The notes below the pieces were generated by a model that saw only the letters and a list, made by a program, of their open reading frames with translations, made no database searches and was not told the origin of the DNA. From positions 159,989 to 223,988 of the forward strand of contig NZ_WTCQ01000003.1 of assembly GCF_015356765.1 (NCBI RefSeq): 64,000 nt of DNA, given 5' to 3'. The stretch is from Candidatus Clavichlamydia salmonicola. Its GTDB lineage: Bacteria; Chlamydiota; Chlamydiia; Chlamydiales; Chlamydiaceae. Positions 30,917-41,533 of the stretch are shown here, one piece after another. Positions within the stretch are counted from its first letter, which is position 1, and every line of letters begins with the position of its first letter. A program made the position numbers and the translations under genes.

Positions 30917-31714
30917 TTAGCGAAAGAAAAAAGTATTAAGAAACTCTATAGTTTCTTCTTTGCTATTATCATGGTTAAAGGAGTAAAAATTATGGGTAAG
31001 AGCTTCTTGTTGAAAATTTAAAATTTCAGGTGATGATATAATGGAAGGACTTAGTGATTTAAAAGTTTTAGATAAAGGGAAGTAAATATCACTTAATAAT
31101 CCTTTAAGCTGAGGGCTAGAAGTTGCTGCATCTATTAAGGGTAAATAAGAAATACAAGATATAGCATCATTAAGAGATAAATGCTGACGAGTTTGTTGCC
31201 CTATGTATTGAAAGGATGATTGTTTAAAGTAGAGTGATTGCAAGTCCCGCATTCCTGGTTTCATGCTTTGAACTCGAAGGTCATATAAATTTATTTTTTT
31301 TAATCCAAAGTAAAAGGAAGCAGGATCACGTTTAAGATTTTTAAAAATAATAGACCAATTACTGTCTTTAGAAAATCGAGAAGGAAGCAAAATATTAAAA
31401 CATCCTTTAGTGATAACAATATTTTCTAATTCAGGGATTTTAAATAATAATTTTAAGAAAGCGATATCTAAACGAATACTTTCTGCTTCAAAGGCATAAG
31501 GGAAAATATCTGATTGAATAGGATTATAGATATATACATGTTTTAGTATTAAACCTTTTCCATGTAGTCGAATTTTACTAACGGTTATAGGGCAGCCAAT
31601 AGCCTCTTGTAAAATGCGCTCAACAAAAGATTCTTTCTGAATCCACCCATAAGCAAAAACCAGGGAAAATACAAGAAAAATGGAAGAAATAAAAGTTCTG
31701 ATTAATTTAAACAT
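30917..31714 (-). CDS. AsmA-like membrane-anchored protein
   Basis: The 265-residue protein has an N-terminal membrane anchor (residues about 5-24) followed by a basic-polar body of predicted beta strands. The region after the anchor (GCPITVSKIRLHGKGLILKH) reads like the start of AsmA/DUF748-type proteins, which are thought to move lipids toward the outer membrane or assemble it. The rest is too divergent for me to confirm, and it is shorter than typical AsmA. It stands alone between tRNA-Asn and the groEL terminator. Confidence 0.6.
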   Translation of the reverse strand: MFKLIRTFISSIFLVFSLVFAYGWIQKESFVERILQEAIGCPITVSKIRLHGKGLILKHVYIYNPIQSDIFPYAFEAESIRLDIAFLKLLFKIPELENIVITKGCFNILLPSRFSKDSNWSIIFKNLKRDPASFYFGLKKINLYDLRVQSMKPGMRDLQSLYFKQSSFQYIGQQTRQHLSLNDAISCISYLPLIDAATSSPQLKGLLSDIYFPLSKTFKSLSPSIISSPEILNFQQEALTHNFYSFNHDNSKEETIEFLNTFFFR

Positions 31715-31750
31715 AGTTAATTTTTAATTGAATTAATTAATTATTACTAT

Positions 31751-31792
31751 AAAAAAAAGACTCTTTTCATAAAAAAAGATATGAAAAGAGTC
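31751..31792 (-). terminator. Terminator of the groES-groEL operon
   Basis: GACTCTTTTCAT at 31759-31770 pairs perfectly with ATGAAAAGAGTC at 31781-31792. On the minus strand the 12-bp stem is followed by a run of eight T. It lies 37 bases beyond the groEL stop. Confidence 0.85.
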
Positions 31793-31828
31793 ATTTTTAA
31801 GTTGTGGATAATAAATTTTTAAAAGAAA

Positions 31829-33496
<1,668 letters not shown>

Positions 33497-33500
33497 TTAT

Positions 33501-33806
33501 TTATTTGATAATGGCCATGATATCATCAGTCTTTAATATGATGAATTCTTCACTATCTACAGTAACTTCTTGGCCTGCGTATTTTTCAATTAGAACTATA
33601 TCGCCAGGTTGAACTGCAAAAACAATCTCATGATCATTTTTATCTTTTCCACCAGTACCAAGAGTAATTACAACAGCTTGTTCTTGCTTTTTCTTTGCAG
33701 AATCAGGAAGAATGATGCCACCTTTTAAGGTTTCTTCAGTTTCAAGACGCTTAACCAGTACTCTATTGCCCAAAGGTCTAATGGTGCTTTGCATTGCTTC
33801 TTTCAT
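33501..33806 (-). CDS. groES: Co-chaperonin GroES
   Basis: GroES caps the GroEL chamber. The 101 residues include RPLGNRVLVKRL, GGIILPDSAKKK, the LGTGG turn and the GDIVLIEKYAGQEV block. The mobile loop around residues 18-32 is present. AGGAG before ATG 33806 sets the start. A promoter candidate lies about 85 bases upstream. I looked for the HrcA operator CIRCE (TTAGCACTC-N9-GAGTGCTAA) and saw none. Confidence 0.97.
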   Translation of the reverse strand: MKEAMQSTIRPLGNRVLVKRLETEETLKGGIILPDSAKKKQEQAVVITLGTGGKDKNDHEIVFAVQPGDIVLIEKYAGQEVTVDSEEFIILKTDDIMAIIK

Positions 33807-33890
33807 AAAGCTCTCCTCTTAATTTATCGTTGAAAATACCCAATCATTCTTTTATAAGGTTAGTGTAAATAACCTCTGATTAAGACGGTT

Positions 33891-33919
33891 ATCTTATCAA
33901 AAGAGTTGATTTTTATCAA
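33891..33919 (-). promoter_or_regulatory. Candidate promoter of groES-groEL
   Basis: Reading the minus strand, TTGATA and TAAGAT are separated by exactly 17 bases. Transcription would begin near 33884, giving a leader of about 80 bases. A short inverted repeat, GGTTA-N7-TAACC, lies at 33858-33874 inside that leader and might be an operator, but it does not match CIRCE. Confidence 0.55.
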
Positions 33920-33946
33920 TAAATCAGCGCTTTTTGTATTTAATTG

Positions 33947-35803
33947 CTAATTTTTTAAATCTTGTTGATTCAGTAAATTTTTTAATTCGTTAATACCATT
34001 TTCAAAAACAAATTTTGTTTCATGAAAAAAGCTAGAAGATTCTGGATCAGCACCAGCTTTTTTTAATAATTCTAATGGAAAATCACTACCACCAGAAGAC
34101 AATAACTCTAGGTAACGCTCTTTGGCACCTGGTTCTTCAGATAAAACTTTTTTTCCAAAAAATAATGCACTACTAATACCAGTAGCATATTGGTAAACAT
34201 AAAAATTATAGTAAAAATGAGGAATACGCGCCCATTCCATTTCATTCAAAGGATCTAATTTTATAGAATCACCAAAGTATAAAGTTAATAAATTTTTATA
34301 AGTATTTTTTAAAAAATCAGGAGTAAGAGCAGTTCCTTTTTCAGCAGCTTGGTGAATTTGAAGTTCAAATTCAGCAAACATAGCTTGGCGAAAAAATGTA
34401 GCAGCTAGGTCTTCTATTTGTCCTGTCAGTAAGGTAATACGCTGCTTAGGATCAGTAGTTGTATTTTGTAAATGTGTATTAAGTAAAAATTCATTAAATG
34501 TAGAAGCTATTTCAGCTAAAAAAATAGGATATTGAGCATCATGGAAAGAGCAAGCTTTGCGACTAAGATAAGAGTGCATGCTATGCCCAGCTTCATGGGC
34601 TAATGTGGATACATCTCGTAATTGTCCTTGAAAATTCATCAAAATATAAGGGTTACTATTGTAACAACCAGAGGAGTAAGCTCCTGATCTTTTTCCCTTA
34701 TGTTCAAACCAATCAACCCATCTATCTGTGGTTAGTCCTTTTTTTAATATTTGACAGTATTCTTCTCCCATAGGAATCAGTGATTCAATAATAACTTTGA
34801 TGGCTTCTTCAGGAGTCATAGTAATAGAAGTTTGACTTGGGAGGGGAGCATATAAGTCATAAGTATGCATTTCAGAAAGACCAAGAATTTCTTTTTTCAT
34901 TTGAATATAGCTTTGATAAAGGGGCAACATAGAATGGGCAGCTTCAATCAAATTAGTATAAACTTTTACTGGAACAGCATGTGGAAATAAAGCAGCTTCA
35001 AGGCAAGAAGCATAATTACGTGCTCGTGCATTAAATTTGTGTTGCATCACCTTTCCTTGTAGTAAGTGAGAAAAAGTATTATCACAAGAAGCATATCTTT
35101 GTAGCATAGCTTTTGATGCATTTTCTCTTAATACACGATCACTAGAATGAAGATACTTATTGTAAAGTCCATGTGAAAGGGGTTGTAAATGGCCTTGACT
35201 ATCAAGTATAGATTCAAAAGGTAGATCAGTATCGCTTAAAGAAGAAAAAGTTTTGTGAACAGCTTGCCCAGCTTCGCTTGCCATAGACAGGAGAGTTTCT
35301 TCTGCTTCATTTTTAGTATGAGGCTGCATACGGAAAATTTTTGTTAAAAGATTTTTATATGTTGCTAATTGAGGATTGTTTAAAAGATTTTTTATAGTTT
35401 TTTTTGGTAATTGAAGTAATTCTGGATTAACCCAAGAAATTTCTTCTTGAAAGCGATAAAACAAGGTTAATGCTTTTTGCTGTTTTTCTGATGCTGCTGA
35501 ATCTGACATGTTAGTGTCATATTGTAGATGTGCATAGCAGTAAAGAGTATCAAGAATTTGTTCAATTTTTAAAGATTTTTCAAGAAATTTTTGTAGTTTT
35601 TTAGGGTCATGGAGTTGATTTCTGAATAAGGAAAGAGAGGGCCAAAAAGGTGTTGTTACAGATTCAAGGACAGTATTATAGCTCTTAGACCACTCTTCAT
35701 CTGAACTAAAAAGAGAATTAAGATTCCATTGGCTTTCTTGATTTAAAGTTACCCTTTCTGAAGTAGGTTTAGGAATTTCAGTAAATGATGGGAAAAAAGT
35801 CAT
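33947..35803 (-). CDS. pepF: Oligoendopeptidase F (M3 metallopeptidase)
   Basis: PepF cleaves short peptides in the cytoplasm. From ATG 35803, preceded by AGGA, the protein has 618 residues; the frame stays open 20 codons upstream but without a better start. The zinc motif HEAGH is at residues 403-407, followed at the usual distance by the third ligand glutamate in the FLAEIASTFNEF helix. The M3B signatures SGAYSSGCYN and YQYATGIS are present. It precedes groES on the same strand with about 140 bases between. Confidence 0.95.
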   Translation of the reverse strand: MTFFPSFTEIPKPTSERVTLNQESQWNLNSLFSSDEEWSKSYNTVLESVTTPFWPSLSLFRNQLHDPKKLQKFLEKSLKIEQILDTLYCYAHLQYDTNMSDSAASEKQQKALTLFYRFQEEISWVNPELLQLPKKTIKNLLNNPQLATYKNLLTKIFRMQPHTKNEAEETLLSMASEAGQAVHKTFSSLSDTDLPFESILDSQGHLQPLSHGLYNKYLHSSDRVLRENASKAMLQRYASCDNTFSHLLQGKVMQHKFNARARNYASCLEAALFPHAVPVKVYTNLIEAAHSMLPLYQSYIQMKKEILGLSEMHTYDLYAPLPSQTSITMTPEEAIKVIIESLIPMGEEYCQILKKGLTTDRWVDWFEHKGKRSGAYSSGCYNSNPYILMNFQGQLRDVSTLAHEAGHSMHSYLSRKACSFHDAQYPIFLAEIASTFNEFLLNTHLQNTTTDPKQRITLLTGQIEDLAATFFRQAMFAEFELQIHQAAEKGTALTPDFLKNTYKNLLTLYFGDSIKLDPLNEMEWARIPHFYYNFYVYQYATGISSALFFGKKVLSEEPGAKERYLELLSSGGSDFPLELLKKAGADPESSSFFHETKFVFENGINELKNLLNQQDLKN

Positions 35804-35905
35804 GATGATATCCTGTGATTGAATCAAAGGACAGGATCTTAAAGGAAATGCTTTTTTGGGCAAAAAAGATTCTAAAAAACAAAGCTTTCTTATAGATATA
35901 ATTTT

Positions 35906-36325
35906 TCACTTCACATAAGAAACAGTACTATCAAAAACTTCTCGAAGGCAATAAATAGGGGCATGATAGCGAAGAGCAAGAATAATACTATCGCTAGGGC
36001 GAGCGTCTATTTTAGCAATACGGGTAATATCACTTTTTTGTTCAATAAATAATTGAGAATAAAAAATACAATCTTTGTAATTATAAATTACAATTTGCTT
36101 AACATTTATTTCCATGCCTTTAAAAGCAAATTCTATTAGTTCATGAGAAGATGGGCGGGCTTTCATTTTTCCATCAAGAAGAGATTGAAGAGCTACTCCA
36201 GCTGAAGATTCTACATGAATAGCAAACGACTTTTCTTCATTGCCTAAGATAATACTGCTATATGCATGAAATAAGACAACTTTTTGAAAACGAATAGGAA
36301 TTAAATCAGAATATTGAATAAGCAT
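35906..36325 (-). CDS. Bifunctional nuclease (DUF151) family protein
   Basis: The 139 residues belong to the DUF151/BFN family, a small cytoplasmic domain with RNase and DNase activity reported in plant and bacterial members. The hallmark is DARPSDSIILALRYHAPIYC near the C-terminus, and the first half shows paired strands with LGNEEKSFAIHVESSAG. It lies 17 bases after rpiA and before pepF, so the three are probably cotranscribed. Biological role in this organism is unknown. Confidence 0.85.
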   Translation of the reverse strand: MLIQYSDLIPIRFQKVVLFHAYSSIILGNEEKSFAIHVESSAGVALQSLLDGKMKARPSSHELIEFAFKGMEINVKQIVIYNYKDCIFYSQLFIEQKSDITRIAKIDARPSDSIILALRYHAPIYCLREVFDSTVSYVK

Positions 36326-36342
36326 GAAAGTATGGCCTTTAA

Positions 36343-37029
36343 TTAAAAATAATGATGAGTTCCATTTGGATATCCTACTAAAATTTTAGCAGGCAAGAAA
36401 AAAAAGCCAGTTTCTAAAACACCTGGGATCATAATGAGTCTTTCATGAACTTCTTCTGGTTCCATAAATTGCTTATTATCATGTAGCTCAAAAATATAAT
36501 TTGCATTGTCAGTAGTATAATATTTTTTATTTGTTTTTAAGCGAAAATTTCCATTATAACCTTGTTCTCTTATTTTTTTTGCTGTTACATCTGCTCCAAA
36601 TGGAAGTATTTCTAATGGAATAGGGCCAGGGCTAAAAGCATTTACTAATTTTGTTGATTCAACTAATACAAGAAAAGAAGAACTATTGGTTGCTAAAATT
36701 TTTTCACGTAACAAAGCACCCCCTTTGCCTTTAATTAGTCGTTTATGGGAGTCAACTTCATCTGCACCATCTACAGTAAGGTCTGGTGAAGGGAAAGCAT
36801 GAATATTTATATTTTTTAGACCTAACCGAATTGCTAAAGAAGCTGATGCTACTGATGAAGAAACTGTGGTAATAGATAAAGATTCTTCTTGGATACGTTG
36901 GCTCAAATAGTGAATAAAATAAGTTGCAGTAGAGCCACTACCCAAGCCAACAAGCATGCCATTTTGTACTTGTAAAGCAGCTATTTTTCCTAGATTTTTT
37001 TTTACTTCATCAGAAGAAAGATTAGTCAT
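36343..37029 (-). CDS. rpiA: Ribose-5-phosphate isomerase A
   Basis: RpiA interconverts ribose-5-phosphate and ribulose-5-phosphate in the non-oxidative pentose phosphate pathway. The 228 residues include the phosphate loop GLGSGSTATYFI, VDGADEVDSH (catalytic Asp) and KGKGGALLREKI (catalytic Lys/Glu). The ending KILVGYPNGTHHYF is of RpiA type. GGGAG lies before ATG 37029. It heads a minus-strand set with the DUF151 gene and pepF, and is divergent from the Nif3 gene. Confidence 0.97.
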   Translation of the reverse strand: MTNLSSDEVKKNLGKIAALQVQNGMLVGLGSGSTATYFIHYLSQRIQEESLSITTVSSSVASASLAIRLGLKNINIHAFPSPDLTVDGADEVDSHKRLIKGKGGALLREKILATNSSSFLVLVESTKLVNAFSPGPIPLEILPFGADVTAKKIREQGYNGNFRLKTNKKYYTTDNANYIFELHDNKQFMEPEEVHERLIMIPGVLETGFFFLPAKILVGYPNGTHHYF

Positions 37030-37154
37030 AAGAAGCTCCCTAGACAGATAGGTAAAAAGAAAAATTTACTATTCAGTATCAGGATAAAACATTTAGGATT
37101 AAAAACACGGTATCAGTTATCTTTTGACCGCAGAGCAAAATTGGAGTGATCTAC

Positions 37155-37898
37155 ATGCTAACTTATGAGTTACTAGAGGCATATTTAGTTCACTGTTTTT
37201 CACCTTATACTACCCTTGATTATTGCCCTAATGGGCTGCAGGTGCAAGGAAAAAAAGAAATCAAAATTTTTGCAACTGCTGTTACAGCAGATCAAGCGAC
37301 CATAGAACGAGCGATAGAGAATAATGTTGATGCATTAATCGTTCATCATGGTCTTTTTTGGAAAGGGGATCCCTATCCATTAATTGGACATAAACGGCAA
37401 CGTATTGCACTGCTTTTAAAGCATAATATTTCATTATTAGCATTTCACTTACCTTTAGATGCACATCAAGATATAGGTAATAATTGGAAAGTTGCTAAAG
37501 ATTTAAGATGGAGTAATTTAAAAGTTTTTTCAGAGATTGGGGTTCAGGGGACTTTTCCTTCATGTCCTCGAGAAGATTTTGAAAAAAAGTTAAATGATTA
37601 CTATGGTGTTTCTACAAAAGCAGCTGTTTTAGGTGGGGCTAAAATTGTTTCATCTGCAGCACTGATATCTGGTGGAGCATATAAAGAAATTGGTAATGCG
37701 ATTAATGCAAAGGTTGATTGTTTTATTACAGGTAATTTTGATGAACCTGTTTGGTCTATTGCTTATGAGGAAAACATAAATTTTTTTGCTATGGGACATA
37801 CTGCAACAGAAAAAATTGGCCCAAAGGCATTAGCTGCTGCTATTAAGAAAGATTTAGGGTTAGAAGGTCATTTTATAGATACTTTGAATCTTTTTTAG
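37155..37898 (+). CDS. Nif3-like dinuclear metal centre protein (YbgI type)
   Basis: The Nif3/YbgI family has a hexameric ring fold with a dinuclear metal site; its biochemical role is not settled (GTP cyclohydrolase I type 2 is a common but doubtful name). The 247 residues include LDYCPNGLQVQG at the start, IVHHGLFWKG with two metal-binding His, and FHLPLDAHQDIGNN. MGHTATEKIGPKAL carries later ligands. GGAG at 37143-37146 sets the ATG at 37155; an in-frame GTG at 37146 overlaps that GGAG. C. trachomatis CT108 is the likely counterpart (recalled). Confidence 0.9.
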   Translation: MLTYELLEAYLVHCFSPYTTLDYCPNGLQVQGKKEIKIFATAVTADQATIERAIENNVDALIVHHGLFWKGDPYPLIGHKRQRIALLLKHNISLLAFHLPLDAHQDIGNNWKVAKDLRWSNLKVFSEIGVQGTFPSCPREDFEKKLNDYYGVSTKAAVLGGAKIVSSAALISGGAYKEIGNAINAKVDCFITGNFDEPVWSIAYEENINFFAMGHTATEKIGPKALAAAIKKDLGLEGHFIDTLNLF

Positions 37899-38205
37899 TT
37901 GAAGAGAGCTCTTTTAAAAAACGTAGACGTAATTTTTGAATTAATGCAGATCGAGGCTCTTTAATAAGTTCTGTGCAAGGCAAGCTTGATTTGCTAATAG
38001 AGTAAGGAGAAAGATTTTTTTCTTCTAGTAAGATTAATATGTCTGTAATAGAAGAAGTATTATATTTATTTCGTAATACTTCAAATCGTTCAGCTTCTCT
38101 TAAGTGTAATTTTTTCAATATTTCTTCATAATTTTCAGGCTCTCTTAAAATAGGTGAGGTAAGAAAAAAGTGATTTTTTCTTTTGTTTATTGCATCAGAA
38201 TTCAT
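37873..38205 (-). CDS. Small conserved-looking protein of unknown function
   Basis: The 110-residue protein overlaps the 3' end of the convergent Nif3 gene by 26 bases. It is highly charged and helical, with no signal peptide or membrane span. The middle reads SITDILILLEEKNLSPYSI and the C-terminal part is Lys/Arg/Leu-rich. I do not recognise the family; C. trachomatis has a small hypothetical gene next to its Nif3 gene (CT109, recalled), which could be its counterpart. No clear ribosome binding site precedes the ATG. Confidence 0.55.
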   Translation of the reverse strand: MNSDAINKRKNHFFLTSPILREPENYEEILKKLHLREAERFEVLRNKYNTSSITDILILLEEKNLSPYSISKSSLPCTELIKEPRSALIQKLRLRFLKELSSTKKDSKYL

Positions 38206-38313
38206 GTCTTAATTAGACCTTTTTTGGCAAATGAGGAAGAAATTTTAATTATGGAAAAAAGAAGATTTTTTATGAATAATAATAAATAAATTTAAAAAAG
38301 AGAATGTTAAAGT

Positions 38314-39576
38314 ATGAAATTATTGATTGATTTTTTAAATAAACGGGGTTTTATTAATGCTTTTACAGAGGGAGCTGACCAAGAACTTGATGTAGGTAAA
38401 GCTTACATGGGAATAGATCCTACAGCTGACTCTTTACACTTAGGTCATTTAGTTGGTATTTTAGCATTAAAGTGGTTACAAAAATTTAATATTGAAGTTG
38501 TAGTTGTGGTGGGTGGAGCAACTGGAATGATAGGAGACCCCTCAGGAAAAAATACAGAACGTTCTTTATTAGATTATGAGACATTAAAGCATAATGTTGG
38601 AGGGATATCTAAATGCTTGCAGAAGTTTTTAGGTGTTAATGTTCAAGTTTTAAATAATTATGACTGGCTATCTACCTTTTCTTTTTTAAATTTTTTACGC
38701 GATATAGGAAAGCATTTTCGAATCGCATCTATGATGTCTAAAGAGAGTGTTAAGCAAAGATGTAGTTCTGAAGCAGGAATTAGCTTCACAGAATTTTCTT
38801 ATCAAATTTTACAAGCGTATGATTTTTTGCATCTTTTTGATAAAGAAAATGTGAAGATTCAGATAGGCGGTAGTGATCAGTGGGGGAATATTACAGCAGG
38901 GACTGATCTGATCAGACGTCTTCGAGGAAAGCATGTTGGTGGAATTACTTTTTCTTTATTAACAAAAAAAGATGGCACTAAGTTTGGGAAAAGTTCTGAT
39001 GGTACGATTTGGTTAGATGCAGAAAAAACTTCTCCATATGACTTTTATCAATATTTATATCGATCAGCTGATACAGATATTCCTATTATGTTACGTTTGT
39101 TAACCTTGTTGCCTGAAGATGTTATTTTAGCCAAAGAATTAGAGGCTAGTCAAAAAACATCAGATCCTAACCTGTTACAGAAATTTTTAGCAGAAGAGGT
39201 CACTAAAATAGTTCATGGGGAAGAGGGGCTAAAGTCTGCTCTTGAAACAACAGCCGCTATGGCGCCAGGAACGAGCACTGAATTATCTATAGAAAATCTA
39301 GAATTATTAGCAGCGTCTGGTCATGTAACAGATGTATTAAATGAGCAATTAGACAAGATAACTATTATTGATTTGATGATTTTATGTGGTAGTGTAAGTG
39401 GAAAAGGGGTGGCTCGGCGTTTGATTGAAAGTGATGGCATTTATCTTAATAATGAAAAAATCGTAGATTTTAGACGATTAATCACCCCTGACGATTTGCT
39501 AGAAGGACGCTTTTTGATGCTTGGACTTGGAAGAAAAAAAAAGTTTCTTTTGCGAGTTCAAAGAAGTCATGAATAG
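38314..39576 (+). CDS. tyrS: Tyrosyl-tRNA synthetase
   Basis: TyrRS charges tRNA-Tyr. The 420 residues are full length. The HIGH motif reads HLGH at about residues 42-45, GGATGMIGDPSGK follows, tyrosine and tRNA-binding parts include YQILQAYDFLHL and GGSDQWGNITAG, and the KMSKS motif reads KFGKS near residue 224. The C-terminal S4 RNA-binding domain is present (GKGVARRLIESDGIYLNNEKI, quoted in part). No close operon partner is seen. Confidence 0.98.
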   Translation: MKLLIDFLNKRGFINAFTEGADQELDVGKAYMGIDPTADSLHLGHLVGILALKWLQKFNIEVVVVVGGATGMIGDPSGKNTERSLLDYETLKHNVGGISKCLQKFLGVNVQVLNNYDWLSTFSFLNFLRDIGKHFRIASMMSKESVKQRCSSEAGISFTEFSYQILQAYDFLHLFDKENVKIQIGGSDQWGNITAGTDLIRRLRGKHVGGITFSLLTKKDGTKFGKSSDGTIWLDAEKTSPYDFYQYLYRSADTDIPIMLRLLTLLPEDVILAKELEASQKTSDPNLLQKFLAEEVTKIVHGEEGLKSALETTAAMAPGTSTELSIENLELLAASGHVTDVLNEQLDKITIIDLMILCGSVSGKGVARRLIESDGIYLNNEKIVDFRRLITPDDLLEGRFLMLGLGRKKKFLLRVQRSHE

Positions 39577-39671
39577 AAAAAGAACTTCATGAGAAGCCTT
39601 AATATTAAAGAGAAGAAGAAGCCAAAAGAGGGACCCTATTTTTTTTTCAAAATAAAAAGTGTAAAAATTTC

Positions 39672-39701
39672 TTGAATCGAAAGAATTGATAGTTATTATA
39701 C
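39672..39701 (+). promoter_or_regulatory. Candidate promoter of the HU/IHF gene
   Basis: TTGAAT at 39672-39677 is followed by TATTAT at 39694-39699 (16-base spacer) or TTATAC at 39696-39701 (18-base spacer). Transcription would begin near 39707, about 75 bases before the ATG at 39783. Confidence 0.4.
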
Positions 39702-39782
39702 GCTTATAAATCAGCCGGGTAAGCGGATCTGCGTTTGCTTGATCGCTAAGAGATAAGATGAGGAAAGTAGGAGATTTAAATT

Positions 39783-40082
39783 ATGGCAACAATGACCAAG
39801 AAGAAATTGATATCAACAATTTCTCAAGATCATAAAATTCATCCGAATCACGTAAGAACGGTTATTCAAAACTTTCTTGATAAGATGACGGATGCCCTTG
39901 CAAAAGGAGATCGATTGGAGTTTCGTGATTTTGGGGTGTTACAGGTTGTCGATCGGAAGCCTAAAATTGGACGTAATCCAAAAAATGCTTCAGTCCCTAT
40001 TCATATTCCAGCGCGAAGAGCTGTTAAATTCACGCCTGGGAAAAGAATGAGACGATTGATAGAAACACCAGGAAAAAAATAA
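39783..40082 (+). CDS. HU/IHF family DNA-binding protein
   Basis: The 99-residue protein is a small nucleoid protein that bends DNA as a dimer. The family signature GRNPKNASVPIHIPARRAVKF is present (quoted in part as GRNPKN and IPARRAVKFTPGK), with the proline that intercalates in DNA in the second arm. The N-terminal helices carry TKKKLISTISQDH. It precedes the CT266-like and accA genes, the order I recall for CT267-CT265. AGGAG precedes the ATG. A GC-rich hairpin follows. Confidence 0.94.
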   Translation: MATMTKKKLISTISQDHKIHPNHVRTVIQNFLDKMTDALAKGDRLEFRDFGVLQVVDRKPKIGRNPKNASVPIHIPARRAVKFTPGKRMRRLIETPGKK

Positions 40083-40089
40083 TTCATTA

Positions 40090-40127
40090 AGCCCCTTGAT
40101 TTTGTGAAAAAAAGAAAGGGGCTGATG
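40090..40127 (+). terminator. Hairpin after the HU/IHF gene
   Basis: AGCCCCTT at 40090-40097 pairs perfectly with AAGGGGCT at 40116-40123 around an 18-base loop. The T-run that follows is short and interrupted (GATGTTTTC), so termination may be partial, allowing some read-through into the CT266-like gene. Confidence 0.65.
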
Positions 40128-40238
40128 TTTTCTTGAAGCAAAGTTTTTCTTTGTTATAAGATCTTTTTGAGTGTTTGAAGCTAAACCCTTTGAAGTATTG
40201 AAGCATATCAAGTTTCTCAAGGAGTCTGTTGTAGTTAA

Positions 40239-41402
40239 GTGAAAAACTGTTGTGATTTTGAAGAAGATATATTTCTGTTATTGGATTATGTGGAAAATGG
40301 TGTTAAGGACAAATCCTGTCTATTAAAATATCAAAAACACCCAGTCATGATGCTGCATGAAGGTATAGCAATATTATATACTGTTTTATGTGAAAAGTAT
40401 CAGCAGAAGTATTCATTCCCTAAATTAAATGTAACGTCATCAGGTATGGTGTTATTATTTGATAGGGCATGTTTTCCATGGCAAGGGTTTCCATATCCTT
40501 ATGACCATGCTCGTTTGGGATTATGGCTTTTAAGAAGCGCGCAAAACGACCATAGTCGTTATGTAATAGCAAAAAGTATGCTAGCTTTTCAGCAAGCTAC
40601 CTTGGATCATTTTGGAAAAGCTTTAACTGGCCTTTTTTGTCAGGATAAAGGACCTTCTGCAAAATTAATAACTCAAGCTATTTATGATTTTTTAGAAAGT
40701 TTTAATGAACCATTTTTATCTATTTATGATTTTGTCGATAATTATATAGGGTATCATTTTTTTCGTAGAGAAAGAACAACGGTTGCAGTAGCTGCGTCTG
40801 GTTGTAAAAGTGGTATGGGTCTTTTTCTTAGAGATCATGTGGGGATTATTTGTTATGGACCACATTTACCACCTTTTGAAAGTGGACAAGGTTTTGGGTT
40901 AGCTGGTCGTCATTTTAATTATTGTTATACAAAAAATGATGATGATAGTGCTCATATTTCCTATACATGTCGAACAGCAGCGCCTCATGTACGGAAAACA
41001 GGTTTTCAATATTTAGAAGATTCTTCAGAATTTGTGCCCTGGATTCAAGCATCATGTAAATTCGCTTATAATGAAGTTTCATATAAATGTTCATTTATTT
41101 TACCTTTATTTTTGTCAAAACATGTATCAAAAAAAATGTCATTTTCTTTTTTTGGTAAAGGAAAATATTGTCGAATTTTTAAGGGCCCATGTTTGAGAGC
41201 AGGTGCTCTTGATTCTTACAAGGGACCTGCAGAAAAGATTATTTTTGAAGGAGAAGATTCTCAAGAAGTATTTTTAAATGGCTTTAAAGGAGATTTTATG
41301 GAAGTCATTTCTTTGAGTGGAGATGAGACATTTTGGGGTGCTAATTTTTTAATTATCTTTCATCCATCATTTAATACTTCATTTCAATTTTCAATTTCAT
41401 AA
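40239..41402 (+). CDS. CT266-like conserved chlamydial protein of unknown function
   Basis: The 387-residue protein begins at GTG 40239, with AAGGAG somewhat far upstream. It lies between the HU/IHF gene and accA, exactly where I recall CT266 in C. trachomatis, a conserved chlamydial protein without known function. It has no signal peptide and no membrane span, is rich in Phe, Tyr and Cys, and has two parts: a helical N-terminal region with FPWQGFPYPYDHARLGLW, and a beta-rich C-terminal region starting with TVAVAASGCKSGMG. The C-terminal part looks like a beta-sandwich enzyme domain, but I recognise no catalytic motif. Confidence 0.8.
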   Translation: MKNCCDFEEDIFLLLDYVENGVKDKSCLLKYQKHPVMMLHEGIAILYTVLCEKYQQKYSFPKLNVTSSGMVLLFDRACFPWQGFPYPYDHARLGLWLLRSAQNDHSRYVIAKSMLAFQQATLDHFGKALTGLFCQDKGPSAKLITQAIYDFLESFNEPFLSIYDFVDNYIGYHFFRRERTTVAVAASGCKSGMGLFLRDHVGIICYGPHLPPFESGQGFGLAGRHFNYCYTKNDDDSAHISYTCRTAAPHVRKTGFQYLEDSSEFVPWIQASCKFAYNEVSYKCSFILPLFLSKHVSKKMSFSFFGKGKYCRIFKGPCLRAGALDSYKGPAEKIIFEGEDSQEVFLNGFKGDFMEVISLSGDETFWGANFLIIFHPSFNTSFQFSIS

Positions 41403-41442
41403 TTGTTTAAAAAGTTTGCTCATAGTTATAAATTATAACATT

Positions 41443-41466
41443 ATTATCAATATTTTTATTGATAAT
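41443..41466 (+). promoter_or_regulatory. Perfect inverted repeat upstream of accA
   Basis: ATTATCAATA, TTTT and TATTGATAAT form a perfect 10-bp inverted repeat, 68 bases before the accA ATG and 41 bases after the preceding stop. It has no following T-run. It could be an operator for accA or the 3' end structure of the upstream transcript. Confidence 0.55.
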
Positions 41467-41533
41467 CATCTATTGAACAGGCTTGTTTTTTAATAACTAA
41501 TAAGTTACTATAAATATTTTTTTAGGTGATAAT

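Noticed and set aside
33807..33946. CIRCE heat-shock operator at groES
   Set aside because: I searched by eye for both arms and found only an unrelated 5-bp repeat.
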